This document shows, piece after piece, positions 38,186-45,738 of a stretch of 64,000 nt of DNA. Below the pieces are notes generated by a model. It was not told the origin of the DNA. It did no database searches and saw only the letters and a program-made list of their open reading frames with translations. The number at the start of each line of letters is the position of its first letter. Positions within the stretch are counted from its first letter, which is position 1. The stretch is from Lachnospiraceae bacterium. GTDB taxonomy: Bacteria; Bacillota; Clostridia; Lachnospirales; Lachnospiraceae. A program made the translations under genes and the position numbers. The stretch lies in the NCBI GenBank assembly GCA_022792885.1, contig JAAWBX010000026.1, positions 85,095-149,094 on the forward strand. Direction: 5' to 3'.

Positions 38186-38675
38186 ACGCTGCCAGCCATT
38201 CGTCCGGATCTTCCACCACAAAAGAATAAACGCTGCCGTCCCGTTTCCGAAACCGAAGCCCCGTATTCAGATATTCATTTACCGAATATTGCACGGCCTG
38301 AACCAGCTCGGGCAAGGGAAGCTCCAGTCGAATCTCCTCCCCTCCCTTCCGACAGCCCGCGAACAATACGCTGTCGCCGGTCAGAAACAGACGCCCCTGA
38401 TACAGTTTCCCGCCCCGCTCATAATTGGCCAGGCCGTCCAGTTTAAGTTCCGTCTCCCCCGCGATCTCCTCCTTAAGTTCGGCGTAACGGGACTGCTGCT
38501 TTCTCGCCGACTTCATGGTAAGTGCGAGAAATCCCCAGCCGGAGAGAACAAAGACAACCGCAAACGCGGCGATTCCCAGCCAGATATTCACAAGAAATCC
38601 GACCAGAACGCCGCAGATGGCGCCAAAAGGCATCCCGTACAGCGTCCCCAGCAATATCTGATTCTTCCTTGTCAT
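38139..38675 (-). CDS. Small membrane protein with GRAM/PH-like domain
   Basis: This 178-residue protein has two N-terminal transmembrane helices (about 8-30 and 33-52). A cytoplasmic region from about residue 85 ([19 protein letters not shown], then [23 protein letters not shown]) looks like a GRAM/PH-type beta-barrel. Its function is unknown. AAGGAGATGTTATG gives a good start. The Shine-Dalgarno lies at the end of the T tract of the preceding terminator. It is convergent with exoA, overlapping by 47 bp. Confidence 0.65.
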   Translation of the reverse strand: MTRKNQILLGTLYGMPFGAICGVLVGFLVNIWLGIAAFAVVFVLSGWGFLALTMKSARKQQSRYAELKEEIAGETELKLDGLANYERGGKLYQGRLFLTGDSVLFAGCRKGGEEIRLELPLPELVQAVQYSVNEYLNTGLRFRKRDGSVYSFVVEDPDEWLAAFKTPGPVPPGSDPTR

Positions 38676-38692
38676 AACATCTCCTTAAAAAA

Positions 38693-38727
38693 GGAACGGC
38701 GCTCCTCATGCTGACGGAGCGCCGTCC
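38693..38727 (-). terminator. Intrinsic terminator after the aminotransferase
   Basis: GGACGGCGCTCC pairs with GGAGCGCCGTTCC on the minus strand, and TTTTTTAAGGAG follows. The T run touches the ribosome site of the next gene. Confidence 0.85.
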
Positions 38728-38738
38728 TGTTATCGTTC

Positions 38739-39923
38739 TTATTTGTATTCCGCCGCCAGTTTCTCAAAAGCAGCCAGCGATCTCTTGATCATGTCAGGCT
38801 GTACGCAGTAGGAAATCCGTACATAGCCGGGACATCCGAAGCTGTCGCAGGGCACCAGAAGCAGATCGTACTTCTTCGCTCTCTCGCAGAAAGCGACCGC
38901 ATCGGCCTCCGAAGCCTTCATAAACAGATAGAAAGCGCCGTCCGGCTTCACACACTCAAAACCGTAGCTCGTCAGATTATCATACAGAAGGTCGCGGTTG
39001 TACTTGTAAATGCTGATATCCGAAGTCTGGCCCACACACTTCCCGACTACGAACTGGAACATACTCGGCGCACATACATAACCCAGGCCTCTTCCCGCAC
39101 CGCAGACCGCCGCATATACTTTCTGGGCATCCTCCACCTTCGGGGATACCAGCACATAACCGATACGCTCGCCCGGCAGAGACAGGGACTTGCTGTAAGA
39201 ATAGCAGACCAGCGTGTTGTCATAGTAATTCGGCAGATAAGGCACTTCCAGCCCGTCGTATACCAGCTCCCGATAAGGCTCGTCGGCGATCAGATAGATC
39301 GGATGCCCGTACTCCGCGGATTTCTCCTTCATGAACTTCGCCAGAGCCTGAATCGTCTCTTCCTTATAAACGACGCCGCTCGGGTTGTTCGGGGAGTTCA
39401 CGATGATCGCTTTGGTGTGCTCGTTCACGGCCGCCGCCAGGATATCCAGATCGATCTGGAAATCTTTCTCCCGCACGCCGACGGAAACCAGCTTACCGCC
39501 GTTGCTGTTTACAAATACCGTGTATTCCGGGAAGAAAGGAACAAACGCGATAAATTCGTCGCCCGGACAGGCCAGACCGCGGATTACGGAACAAAGAGCC
39601 GCCGCCGCACCGGCCGTCATATACATCAGTTCCGGCTTCACGCCCGCCTGATATCTCTCATTGATATTATCCGCGATCGCTTTGCGGACGCCCATATCGC
39701 CGGCTGCGGACGTGTAACCGTGAAGCAGTACCGGATCTCCCTCCAGAACCAGTTCCTCGATCGCCTTCTTCACCGTATCGGGAGCCGGCACGCTGGGGTT
39801 GCCGATGCTGAAATCAAACACATTCTCCGGACCGACGACGGCCGCGCGCTGCTTGCCGTACTCGAAAATCTCGCGGATCATGGAGCTTTTGCTTCCCAGT
39901 TCATACATCTGTTCTGAATACAT
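38739..39923 (-). CDS. Pyridoxal-phosphate aminotransferase (class I/II)
   Basis: This 394-residue fold-type I aminotransferase shows VFDFSIGNPSVPAPD, VNSPNNPSGVVY, LIADEPYRELVYDG and the PLP lysine in CYSYSKSLSLPGERIGYV. It probably uses aspartate or another amino acid with 2-oxoglutarate, but the substrate is not determined. The start at 39923 has an AGGAGG site. Upstream (39924-40093) I see only AT-rich sequence and no clear promoter. Confidence 0.88.
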   Translation of the reverse strand: MYSEQMYELGSKSSMIREIFEYGKQRAAVVGPENVFDFSIGNPSVPAPDTVKKAIEELVLEGDPVLLHGYTSAAGDMGVRKAIADNINERYQAGVKPELMYMTAGAAAALCSVIRGLACPGDEFIAFVPFFPEYTVFVNSNGGKLVSVGVREKDFQIDLDILAAAVNEHTKAIIVNSPNNPSGVVYKEETIQALAKFMKEKSAEYGHPIYLIADEPYRELVYDGLEVPYLPNYYDNTLVCYSYSKSLSLPGERIGYVLVSPKVEDAQKVYAAVCGAGRGLGYVCAPSMFQFVVGKCVGQTSDISIYKYNRDLLYDNLTSYGFECVKPDGAFYLFMKASEADAVAFCERAKKYDLLLVPCDSFGCPGYVRISYCVQPDMIKRSLAAFEKLAAEYK

Positions 39924-40093
39924 AATACTTCCTCCTTTTCGCAATCCGTACTTGGAAAACTCCTGTCACCTCCATCTTATCGCAGCCTTTAAAATTTTTC
40001 AAGTGATTTTCAAATTATATTATCCAAATTTCCTGTATTTTCAGAATTGCGCCGTATTTTTCACTTTATTTTTCTTCCGTCTCACGGATATTT

Positions 40094-41095
40094 TCATTCT
40101 TCATCGTACTTTTTCTTCAGCTTCTCGATTTCCGAATCTCCAAACGTCTCCAAAGGCGTATTAAGCATCCGCTCCGTCTGTTCCGCCTCCCGATTCCTTT
40201 GCTCTTTGCTCTTTTTCCACCAGAAATACAAAAGACCCAGAATCCCCAAAAGACCGAAAATCCAGAAAACTACCGGCCAGCGTGATTTCTCCACCTGCAT
40301 AATCCGTTTTCCGGCTTCCCGGAAGGCTTTGGAAAAATATGCCTCATCTTCCAGCCCGTCTTCATAATAGTAACGGTCCAGGCAGTCCAGAAGAATATCG
40401 GCCGCCTCCGCGTCGATCACGGTCTTCGCCTGGCTTCCGCATACATACCAGGTACTGTAGCGACCGGCCTTATATTCATGAAACAGCAGCAGCACATGCG
40501 CCTCGTCCGCAAAGTATTCGTCATATAGGCGGTTCGCGTAAGCATCCATATCCTCCGAAGACGGATATTTCGTCCCGTTCACGGTATCGGTGAGGAACAG
40601 ATACGGCTGCACGCCGGTCGCCCGATAAAAATCCTTCATGCCTGCCGTCAGTTTTGATTCGCTTCGAATCCACCCCAGCTCATCCGTCACATAACCGGTT
40701 TCCGTCACAGAACCCTTCGGCAGCGCCTCCCTCTCGATCGTGGATTGCGTAATATTCGTGCCGGAAGATCCGCGGCCTGCCAAGAACACCACCAGACAGA
40801 TCAGGAAAATAACCAGAAACCCCGTGGAGCAGCCGCAGCCGCCTCCCCCATACCCACCGTAAACGGGCCTGGGGCCGGCATAGATCCAAGGCCTCCTCGG
40901 CGGCCGCCTGCCTCCCGGCGGCGGCATCCGATACCCATGCCGCGGTCCGCCTCCTATTCCGCCGCCTCCGAAACCGCCTCCCCGGCCGCTTCCTCCAAAG
41001 CCGCCCCGGCCGGCGGAAGACATTCTTCCCCCGGAGCTTCTCATCCCTCCGCCGCCGGAACTGCGCCCGCCGGAAGAACTGCCGCCTCTTCCCAT
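40094..41095 (-). CDS. Glycine-rich membrane protein with TPM-like external domain
   Basis: This 333-residue protein begins with about 90 residues very rich in Gly, Arg, Ser and Pro. A transmembrane helix (STGFLVIFLICLVVFLAG) and an extracytoplasmic domain (about 110-270; LTAGMKDFYRATGVQPYLFL, YANRLYDEYFADEAHVLLLF) follow. A second helix (WPVVFWIFGLLGILGLLYFW) and a charged tail end it. The external domain recalls TPM phosphatase-like domains, but I cannot confirm this. AAGGAG seven bases before the ATG at 41095 is preferred over the TTG at 41101. It ends a four-gene overlapping cluster. Confidence 0.6.
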   Translation of the reverse strand: MGRGGSSSGGRSSGGGGMRSSGGRMSSAGRGGFGGSGRGGGFGGGGIGGGPRHGYRMPPPGGRRPPRRPWIYAGPRPVYGGYGGGGCGCSTGFLVIFLICLVVFLAGRGSSGTNITQSTIEREALPKGSVTETGYVTDELGWIRSESKLTAGMKDFYRATGVQPYLFLTDTVNGTKYPSSEDMDAYANRLYDEYFADEAHVLLLFHEYKAGRYSTWYVCGSQAKTVIDAEAADILLDCLDRYYYEDGLEDEAYFSKAFREAGKRIMQVEKSRWPVVFWIFGLLGILGLLYFWWKKSKEQRNREAEQTERMLNTPLETFGDSEIEKLKKKYDEE

Positions 41096-41097
41096 AT

Positions 41098-42051
41098 TCA
41101 ATCTCCTTTTCCTCTTTTTATTACCGGCGCTTCGCGATCCTGCAAAACGCCCTCCAGATCAAACGAAGGCGTATACGCCCCCGACGCGCTGGCCCGATGC
41201 TGCCGATACCCGTCCGTCAACCCCAGCAAAAGAGCCGTCTTTCGCACTTTCTCATACTCGTACGTAGTCACTCTCCGATTGATCTCCGGGTAGGAAAACG
41301 CCCGCCCGGCCGGCGCGTACTGACTCATCAGACTGACGAGAAAAGATCCCTCCTCCAGATTCTTCGCCGCCCACGCGAGAAGCGCTTCGGAATCCGTTCT
41401 TGCTCCCGGCATGACAAGATGCCGAATTAACACGCCTTTTTTCAGCATCCCGTCCTCCCCGTAAACCGGACCGCCCGTCTGCCTTATCATTTCCGGAATC
41501 GCCCGGGACGCGACCTCAAAATAATCCGGCGCCTTCAGATAACGCCCGGCAAGTTTCCGGCTCATAAATTTCAAATCCGGCAGGTACACATCCACCAGTC
41601 CGTCCAGTTCCCTCAAAAGCCTCGCGCTCTGATACCCGCTGCAGTTATAAACCACCGGCACGGCCAATTCCTCTCTTACGAGGGCAACGGCTTCCTTCAC
41701 CTGCCTCACATACGGATCGGCCGTCACCAGATTGATATTATGAGCGCCTTTCTCCTGAAGCTCCAGAAAAATCCGTCCCAGACGCTCCACGGAAATCTCC
41801 GCGCCGAAACCGCCTTCACTGATCTTTTCATTCTGGCAAAAACAGCATTTCAACGTGCAGCCGCTGAAAAACACGGCCCCACTGCCCCTCGTGCCGCTGA
41901 TACAGGGTTCCTCCCAGTAATGCAAAGCCGCCCGCGCGACCTTAAGGCCGGCTCCCGCGCCGCAAAACCCTTCGTTCGCCGACCGGTCCGCACCGCACAT
42001 CCTCGGACAGAGGTTACATCCGCTCTCACCGCCCACCGGCCCCTCTACCAA
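41098..42051 (-). CDS. Radical SAM protein, pyruvate-formate-lyase-activase-like
   Basis: This protein of about 317 residues has an N-terminal cysteine motif (CNLCPRMCGADRSANEGFC) and the radical SAM motif FSGCTLKCCFCQNEKIS (CxxxCxxC). GAHNINLVTADPYV and VYLPDLKFMSRKLA follow. This matches the widespread radical SAM proteins annotated as putative glycyl-radical activases, whose substrate is generally unknown. The start is uncertain: TTG at 42051 overlapping nudC, or a GTG about 15 bases later. Confidence 0.82.
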   Translation of the reverse strand: MVEGPVGGESGCNLCPRMCGADRSANEGFCGAGAGLKVARAALHYWEEPCISGTRGSGAVFFSGCTLKCCFCQNEKISEGGFGAEISVERLGRIFLELQEKGAHNINLVTADPYVRQVKEAVALVREELAVPVVYNCSGYQSARLLRELDGLVDVYLPDLKFMSRKLAGRYLKAPDYFEVASRAIPEMIRQTGGPVYGEDGMLKKGVLIRHLVMPGARTDSEALLAWAAKNLEEGSFLVSLMSQYAPAGRAFSYPEINRRVTTYEYEKVRKTALLLGLTDGYRQHRASASGAYTPSFDLEGVLQDREAPVIKRGKGD

Positions 42052-42893
42052 AGCCCCAGGCGGAACTGTTCCATCATCTCCGCCGTCAGGCTGATATCGT
42101 TCCTGCGCTCCGGCATATCCTTCCGCTCCACCCAGACCGCCTCGGCCAGTTCATCCTCCTCCAGAGTAATGCTTTCATCCCCGTCCAGTTCCGCGTAAAA
42201 ACCAACCAGAAGGGATTCCGAGAACGCCCAGGGCTGATTCTTATAATAACGGATGTTTTTCACATGGACGCCGACCTCCTCCATCACTTCCCGGCGCACG
42301 GTATCCTCAAGCGTCTCTCCAAATTCCGTAAAACCGGCGATCAAAGCGTAATTGGTAAAGGCTCGGCCGGCATATTTCGTCAGGAGGATCTTATCCCCGT
42401 GGGTAACGCCCACAATCACGGCCGGTGAGATCCTTGGATATACAAGATTTCCGCAGGCCGGACACCGCATGGCCCTCTCTTTTTTATCCGGAGACATTTC
42501 TTTTCCGCACTGCCCGCAAAAACGCGTGTGAACGTACCAGTGATACAGATGGTGGGCCGTGATTCCCCCGAAAGCCATCCAGCCCGGTTTCATCGTGCGA
42601 AACGCCTGCGTCTTCTCAAGAACGGCACCTTCCGCGGCGAGGACTTCCCAGAGCTCTCTCCCCTCCGCCAGATAAAAACCGCGGCCGTCTATCCGAAACA
42701 AATATGTCAGAATCCAGTCCGTTCTGCCGGTAAGCTCACAAACCTCCCGCCAGGTGAGCAAACGCTGCCGCTCCCCGTCCTCCTGCTTCAGGAGCGTCTC
42801 GTTCCCGTTAAAAAGCGCAATGCAGTCCTCCTCCCGTACCTCTCTGGGGGAGAATGTGTTATCCAGACGATATGGTTCAATATCCTGTATCAT
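42045..42893 (-). CDS. nudC: NAD(+) diphosphatase (NUDIX)
   Basis: This 282-residue NUDIX enzyme hydrolyses NAD(H) and, in some bacteria, removes NAD caps from RNA. It has a four-cysteine zinc ribbon (CGQCGKEMSP, then CPACG), the NUDIX box (GFTEFGETLEDTVRREVMEE, then VGV) and the NudC-specific NQPWAFSESLL. It overlaps the 91-residue gene upstream by 17 bp and the radical SAM gene by 7 bp. Confidence 0.94.
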   Translation of the reverse strand: MIQDIEPYRLDNTFSPREVREEDCIALFNGNETLLKQEDGERQRLLTWREVCELTGRTDWILTYLFRIDGRGFYLAEGRELWEVLAAEGAVLEKTQAFRTMKPGWMAFGGITAHHLYHWYVHTRFCGQCGKEMSPDKKERAMRCPACGNLVYPRISPAVIVGVTHGDKILLTKYAGRAFTNYALIAGFTEFGETLEDTVRREVMEEVGVHVKNIRYYKNQPWAFSESLLVGFYAELDGDESITLEEDELAEAVWVERKDMPERRNDISLTAEMMEQFRLGLW

Positions 42894-43152
42894 AGCCGCC
42901 CTCCCGATATCTTTCGTTCAGCCAGTCTGCGATTTGGATCAAACCCTCCTCGCCAAACATAAATTTTTCCCGTATTTTCTGTTCTTCCGGCGTTTTCTCA
43001 TAATTAAAAGGCTCCGGCCAGCAGACTGCCGTAAGAAAAACCGTTCCGTCCTCCTCGGTCCGGGCGATCCGATAGCGCATCCCCCGATAACCTCCGGTAA
43101 AAGCCTCTTTCTTATAATAATCCAACGTCAGAAACGTCTTTCTCTCTATCAT
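42877..43152 (-). CDS. Conserved small protein of unknown function
   Basis: This 91-residue protein contains MIERKTFLTLDYYKKEAF, GMRYRIARTEEDG, VCWPEPFNYEKTPEEQK and WLNERYREGGYDTGY. I recall similar small proteins in Lachnospiraceae but no function. GGAGG lies before the ATG, and it leads the nudC cluster. There is no signal peptide or membrane segment. Confidence 0.7.
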   Translation of the reverse strand: MIERKTFLTLDYYKKEAFTGGYRGMRYRIARTEEDGTVFLTAVCWPEPFNYEKTPEEQKIREKFMFGEEGLIQIADWLNERYREGGYDTGY

Positions 43153-43235
43153 TGTATTCCCGCCTCCAACTTCTTGATTATAATACAGATCCGGGTAAAT
43201 TTGCAAGCGGCTTGCCGCCGGCCGGCAAAAATAGA

Positions 43236-43276
43236 CCCTCCGGGCGCCCCTTATTTTGCAAGGGGAACCCGGAGGG
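43236..43276 (-). terminator. Intrinsic terminator after the flavin reductase
   Basis: CCCTCCGGG (43236-43244) pairs with CCCGGAGGG (43268-43276), with inner CCCCTT/AAGGGG. On the minus strand CTATTTTTG follows. Confidence 0.75.
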
Positions 43277-43296
43277 GAAAGGGGAAACTTATGAAA

Positions 43297-45510
43297 TTAT
43301 CCGATATCCGATGCAATCGTTTCGGCCGCCTGAAGGCTGAAGGCCAACGCCTGGCAGTTTCCGTTTCCGTAATCGCCGCCGTCCCGGATCTCCATGGAAC
43401 CCGTCGTCATACCGGCGGAGTAAAGCCCTTTCACCACCGTGTCGTCTTCTCTGAGCACCCGGGTCTGCGGGTCGATCTTGATCCCGCCGTGGGTAATATA
43501 AGCGCCCGGCTCAATCCGCATCGCGTACATTTTGCCTTTGGTTTCCAGATAAGGAAGCGTCTTGTTGCCGTACTCATCCTCCTCCTCGCCTTTGGCGATC
43601 CGATTCACCTGCTCCACCGTCTCCTTCAGATTCGGCAGGTCAAGCTGTTCGCTCAGCGCATCCAGGCTTTCATATTCTACGATATCGCCCTTGTTGATCA
43701 GGTACTGATAACTCAGGTCGTATGTATCCGAATCGTGTGCCAGCGCAAATCCCACTTCGTCAAACACATAGTAGAAACGTCCGCCGTACTGAGGCTCTTT
43801 AAACTTTCTCAAATATTTCTTATAAGAACTTACTTCGTTTACAAGGCGTTCGCCGTTGGCGTCCACCAGAATCAGCGGAACGTCTTTGTAGAAAAAGATC
43901 GTATTGGATTTCGAGGTGTAGGATTTGTTGGTCGCCGTGATTCCCCGATCCATACAGATCCAGGCGCCGCCGGCATCCTTCGCCAGGAACAACCCGTCGC
44001 CGGTGTTGCTGACCGGCGCATTGACGTAATAGTCCGCATAGTCCGGGCAATATTCTTCCACCAGCTCTTTGTTCTGCATCCAACCGCCGGTTGCGAGGAG
44101 AACCGCCTTGGCATGGACCGTCCATTCTTTTCCGTCCTCGCCTTTCGCCTTCAGTCCGACAACGGCTTCCCCGTCCATGATCAGGCTCTCCACCTTGGTC
44201 TTCAAAATAACCTCGTTGCCCCGCTTCGTGATCTGATCGTACATCATCTCCACGGCGCAGACCGAACCCGCCGTCTGTTTGTAATTCCCCCAGGGGCCGG
44301 ATCCGATATAAGGATTGCTGCCATACTTATTCAGCGGCGCGAAACCGACGCCCGCCATGATCAGATTATCCACCATCTGAGAACCCTTATCGATCATAAC
44401 TTTGATGTAAGGCATATCCGGGTTGTAATAAGGAGACTCCTTGTCTAAAACCGCCTCGTAAGATTCGATAAACGCCTCTTTGGATTTCATGTAACCGGCC
44501 AGACGCTCCGGCCCGTAATTCTTATGTAAAATCGTATCCACCGACATAATCAGGCCGCCCGAAACCAGGAAGCATCCGCCGTAGTAACCCATTTTATCGA
44601 ATACCAGTACGGACTTTCCGGCCAGAGCCAGGTTGTATGCGGCATTTAAACCGGCCACGCCCGCGCCTACGATCGCCACGTCCACTTCCCGCTCTTCCGT
44701 GGAAGGCGTCACCTGCGGAGCCGGAACCTCGGCCATAAAATCCGCCGGATCTCCGCCCGCTTTCATAATTGCCTCCCGCACGCACTGGAGAATCGCGTTG
44801 GAAGTAACCGTACACCCGGCAATGGTATCCACGTTGATCGACTGGTATTCCACGATCTTCGGCGGGATCTCCTCAATCGCCGGCCAGCTCAAATGTTCCG
44901 TCTCATTGCTGCTTAAAAAACGTACTTCCTTGATCTTACCGCCTTCAAAAGAAGTGGCCACATACACGTAATCCATCATCCCCATTACGGAAGATACATA
45001 GCGCCCGTCCTCCACCTTCGCTTCCTTCTTCTCGCCGGTCGCTTCGGCATAAGCCGCCGCGGCCGCCGTCAGAACCGCCGTGGAACTGATAGTCGCCCCT
45101 GTTATCATATCGACTTCCACCGTATTGCCTTCGATCATGAGGGCCGGCAACTGCTCGATAGCCCGGCTTCCGATTCCTTCCGTCTCCTGATCGCCCACGG
45201 CTTCCGCATCCACGATCTTGCCGTCCTCTACGGTGATCGTAACCGTAACCTCACCGCCGTTGCCTCTCGCCTTACCGGTTCCCGTACCGGATACCCCTGC
45301 CGCTTTCGTCGCTTCCGATTCCGCCGCTTTCGTCGTTTCCGCGGCTTTTGTCTCGGCCGCCGTCGTCGCGGCTTCCGTCGTCACCGCCTGCGTCGTTCCG
45401 CCGGATGCGGAAGACGACTGGCATCCCCCCAAAAGCCCGGCGGCGGCCACACCGGCGGCACCGGCAGCGGCTCCCTTCATAAAATCTCTTCGACTGATTC
45501 CCTTTGTCAT
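43297..45510 (-). CDS. Tat-exported flavoprotein reductase with two FMN-binding domains
   Basis: This 737-residue protein starts with a twin-arginine signal (SRRDFMKGAAAG) and a lipobox ending at Cys30. A Thr/Glu/Ala-rich linker leads to two FMN_bind domains (about 85-155 and 165-255). The first has ITGATISSTA, a good covalent-FMN motif; the second reads IAGCTVTSNA, with Cys where Ala is usual. An FAD-dependent fumarate-reductase/urocanate-reductase domain follows (DVAIVGAGVAGLNAAYNLAL, GGYYG-like YYGGCFLVSGG, GLYSAGMTTGSMEIRDGGDY). It probably reduces an external electron acceptor; the substrate is unknown. There is no adjacent membrane electron donor. Confidence 0.88.
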   Translation of the reverse strand: MTKGISRRDFMKGAAAGAAGVAAAGLLGGCQSSSASGGTTQAVTTEAATTAAETKAAETTKAAESEATKAAGVSGTGTGKARGNGGEVTVTITVEDGKIVDAEAVGDQETEGIGSRAIEQLPALMIEGNTVEVDMITGATISSTAVLTAAAAAYAEATGEKKEAKVEDGRYVSSVMGMMDYVYVATSFEGGKIKEVRFLSSNETEHLSWPAIEEIPPKIVEYQSINVDTIAGCTVTSNAILQCVREAIMKAGGDPADFMAEVPAPQVTPSTEEREVDVAIVGAGVAGLNAAYNLALAGKSVLVFDKMGYYGGCFLVSGGLIMSVDTILHKNYGPERLAGYMKSKEAFIESYEAVLDKESPYYNPDMPYIKVMIDKGSQMVDNLIMAGVGFAPLNKYGSNPYIGSGPWGNYKQTAGSVCAVEMMYDQITKRGNEVILKTKVESLIMDGEAVVGLKAKGEDGKEWTVHAKAVLLATGGWMQNKELVEEYCPDYADYYVNAPVSNTGDGLFLAKDAGGAWICMDRGITATNKSYTSKSNTIFFYKDVPLILVDANGERLVNEVSSYKKYLRKFKEPQYGGRFYYVFDEVGFALAHDSDTYDLSYQYLINKGDIVEYESLDALSEQLDLPNLKETVEQVNRIAKGEEEDEYGNKTLPYLETKGKMYAMRIEPGAYITHGGIKIDPQTRVLREDDTVVKGLYSAGMTTGSMEIRDGGDYGNGNCQALAFSLQAAETIASDIG

Positions 45511-45649
45511 AAGTAAACCCCCTCCTGCTTTTCCTTGATGGTTTTAAGTATAATAAATTTTTTCCCGGTCAGGTCTTAACATCGCCTTAATTCACGGCCC
45601 GAAAAAACATTAAATTTATTAAGTTTTCCGCAAACCGTCAAATTTCTGT

Positions 45650-45655
45650 TATAAT
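45650..45655 (+). promoter_or_regulatory. -10 element of the histidine kinase gene
   Basis: TATAAT lies two bases before the 44-bp inverted-repeat miniature, so transcripts would begin within that repeat. No good -35 was found. The rest of the 228-bp gap shows only a possible minus-strand -10 for the flavin reductase. Confidence 0.4.
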
Positions 45656-45657
45656 AT

Positions 45658-45705
45658 TACCGTCGCCTGTCAAACAACCGTACCGTTACTTGACAAACGA
45701 CGGTA
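45658..45705. repeat. 44-bp miniature of the TA-flanked inverted-repeat element
   Basis: The sequence is bounded by TA on both sides. It begins CCGTCGCCTGTCAAAC and ends CTTGACAAACGACGG. The termini match those of the 273-bp element at 60.46 kb (left 13 of 15, right 14 of 16 positions) and pair with each other. The internal hairpin modules are absent. It may be a deletion derivative or an excision remnant. Confidence 0.7.
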
Positions 45706-45738
45706 TTTCACAAAAACATTTTACGGGGGGATTCGCAC

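Noticed and set aside
42754..44448. 564-residue plus-strand open frame opposite nudC and the flavin reductase
   Set aside because: Shadow frame with low-complexity Arg/His/Pro content; the opposite strand carries complete motif sets.
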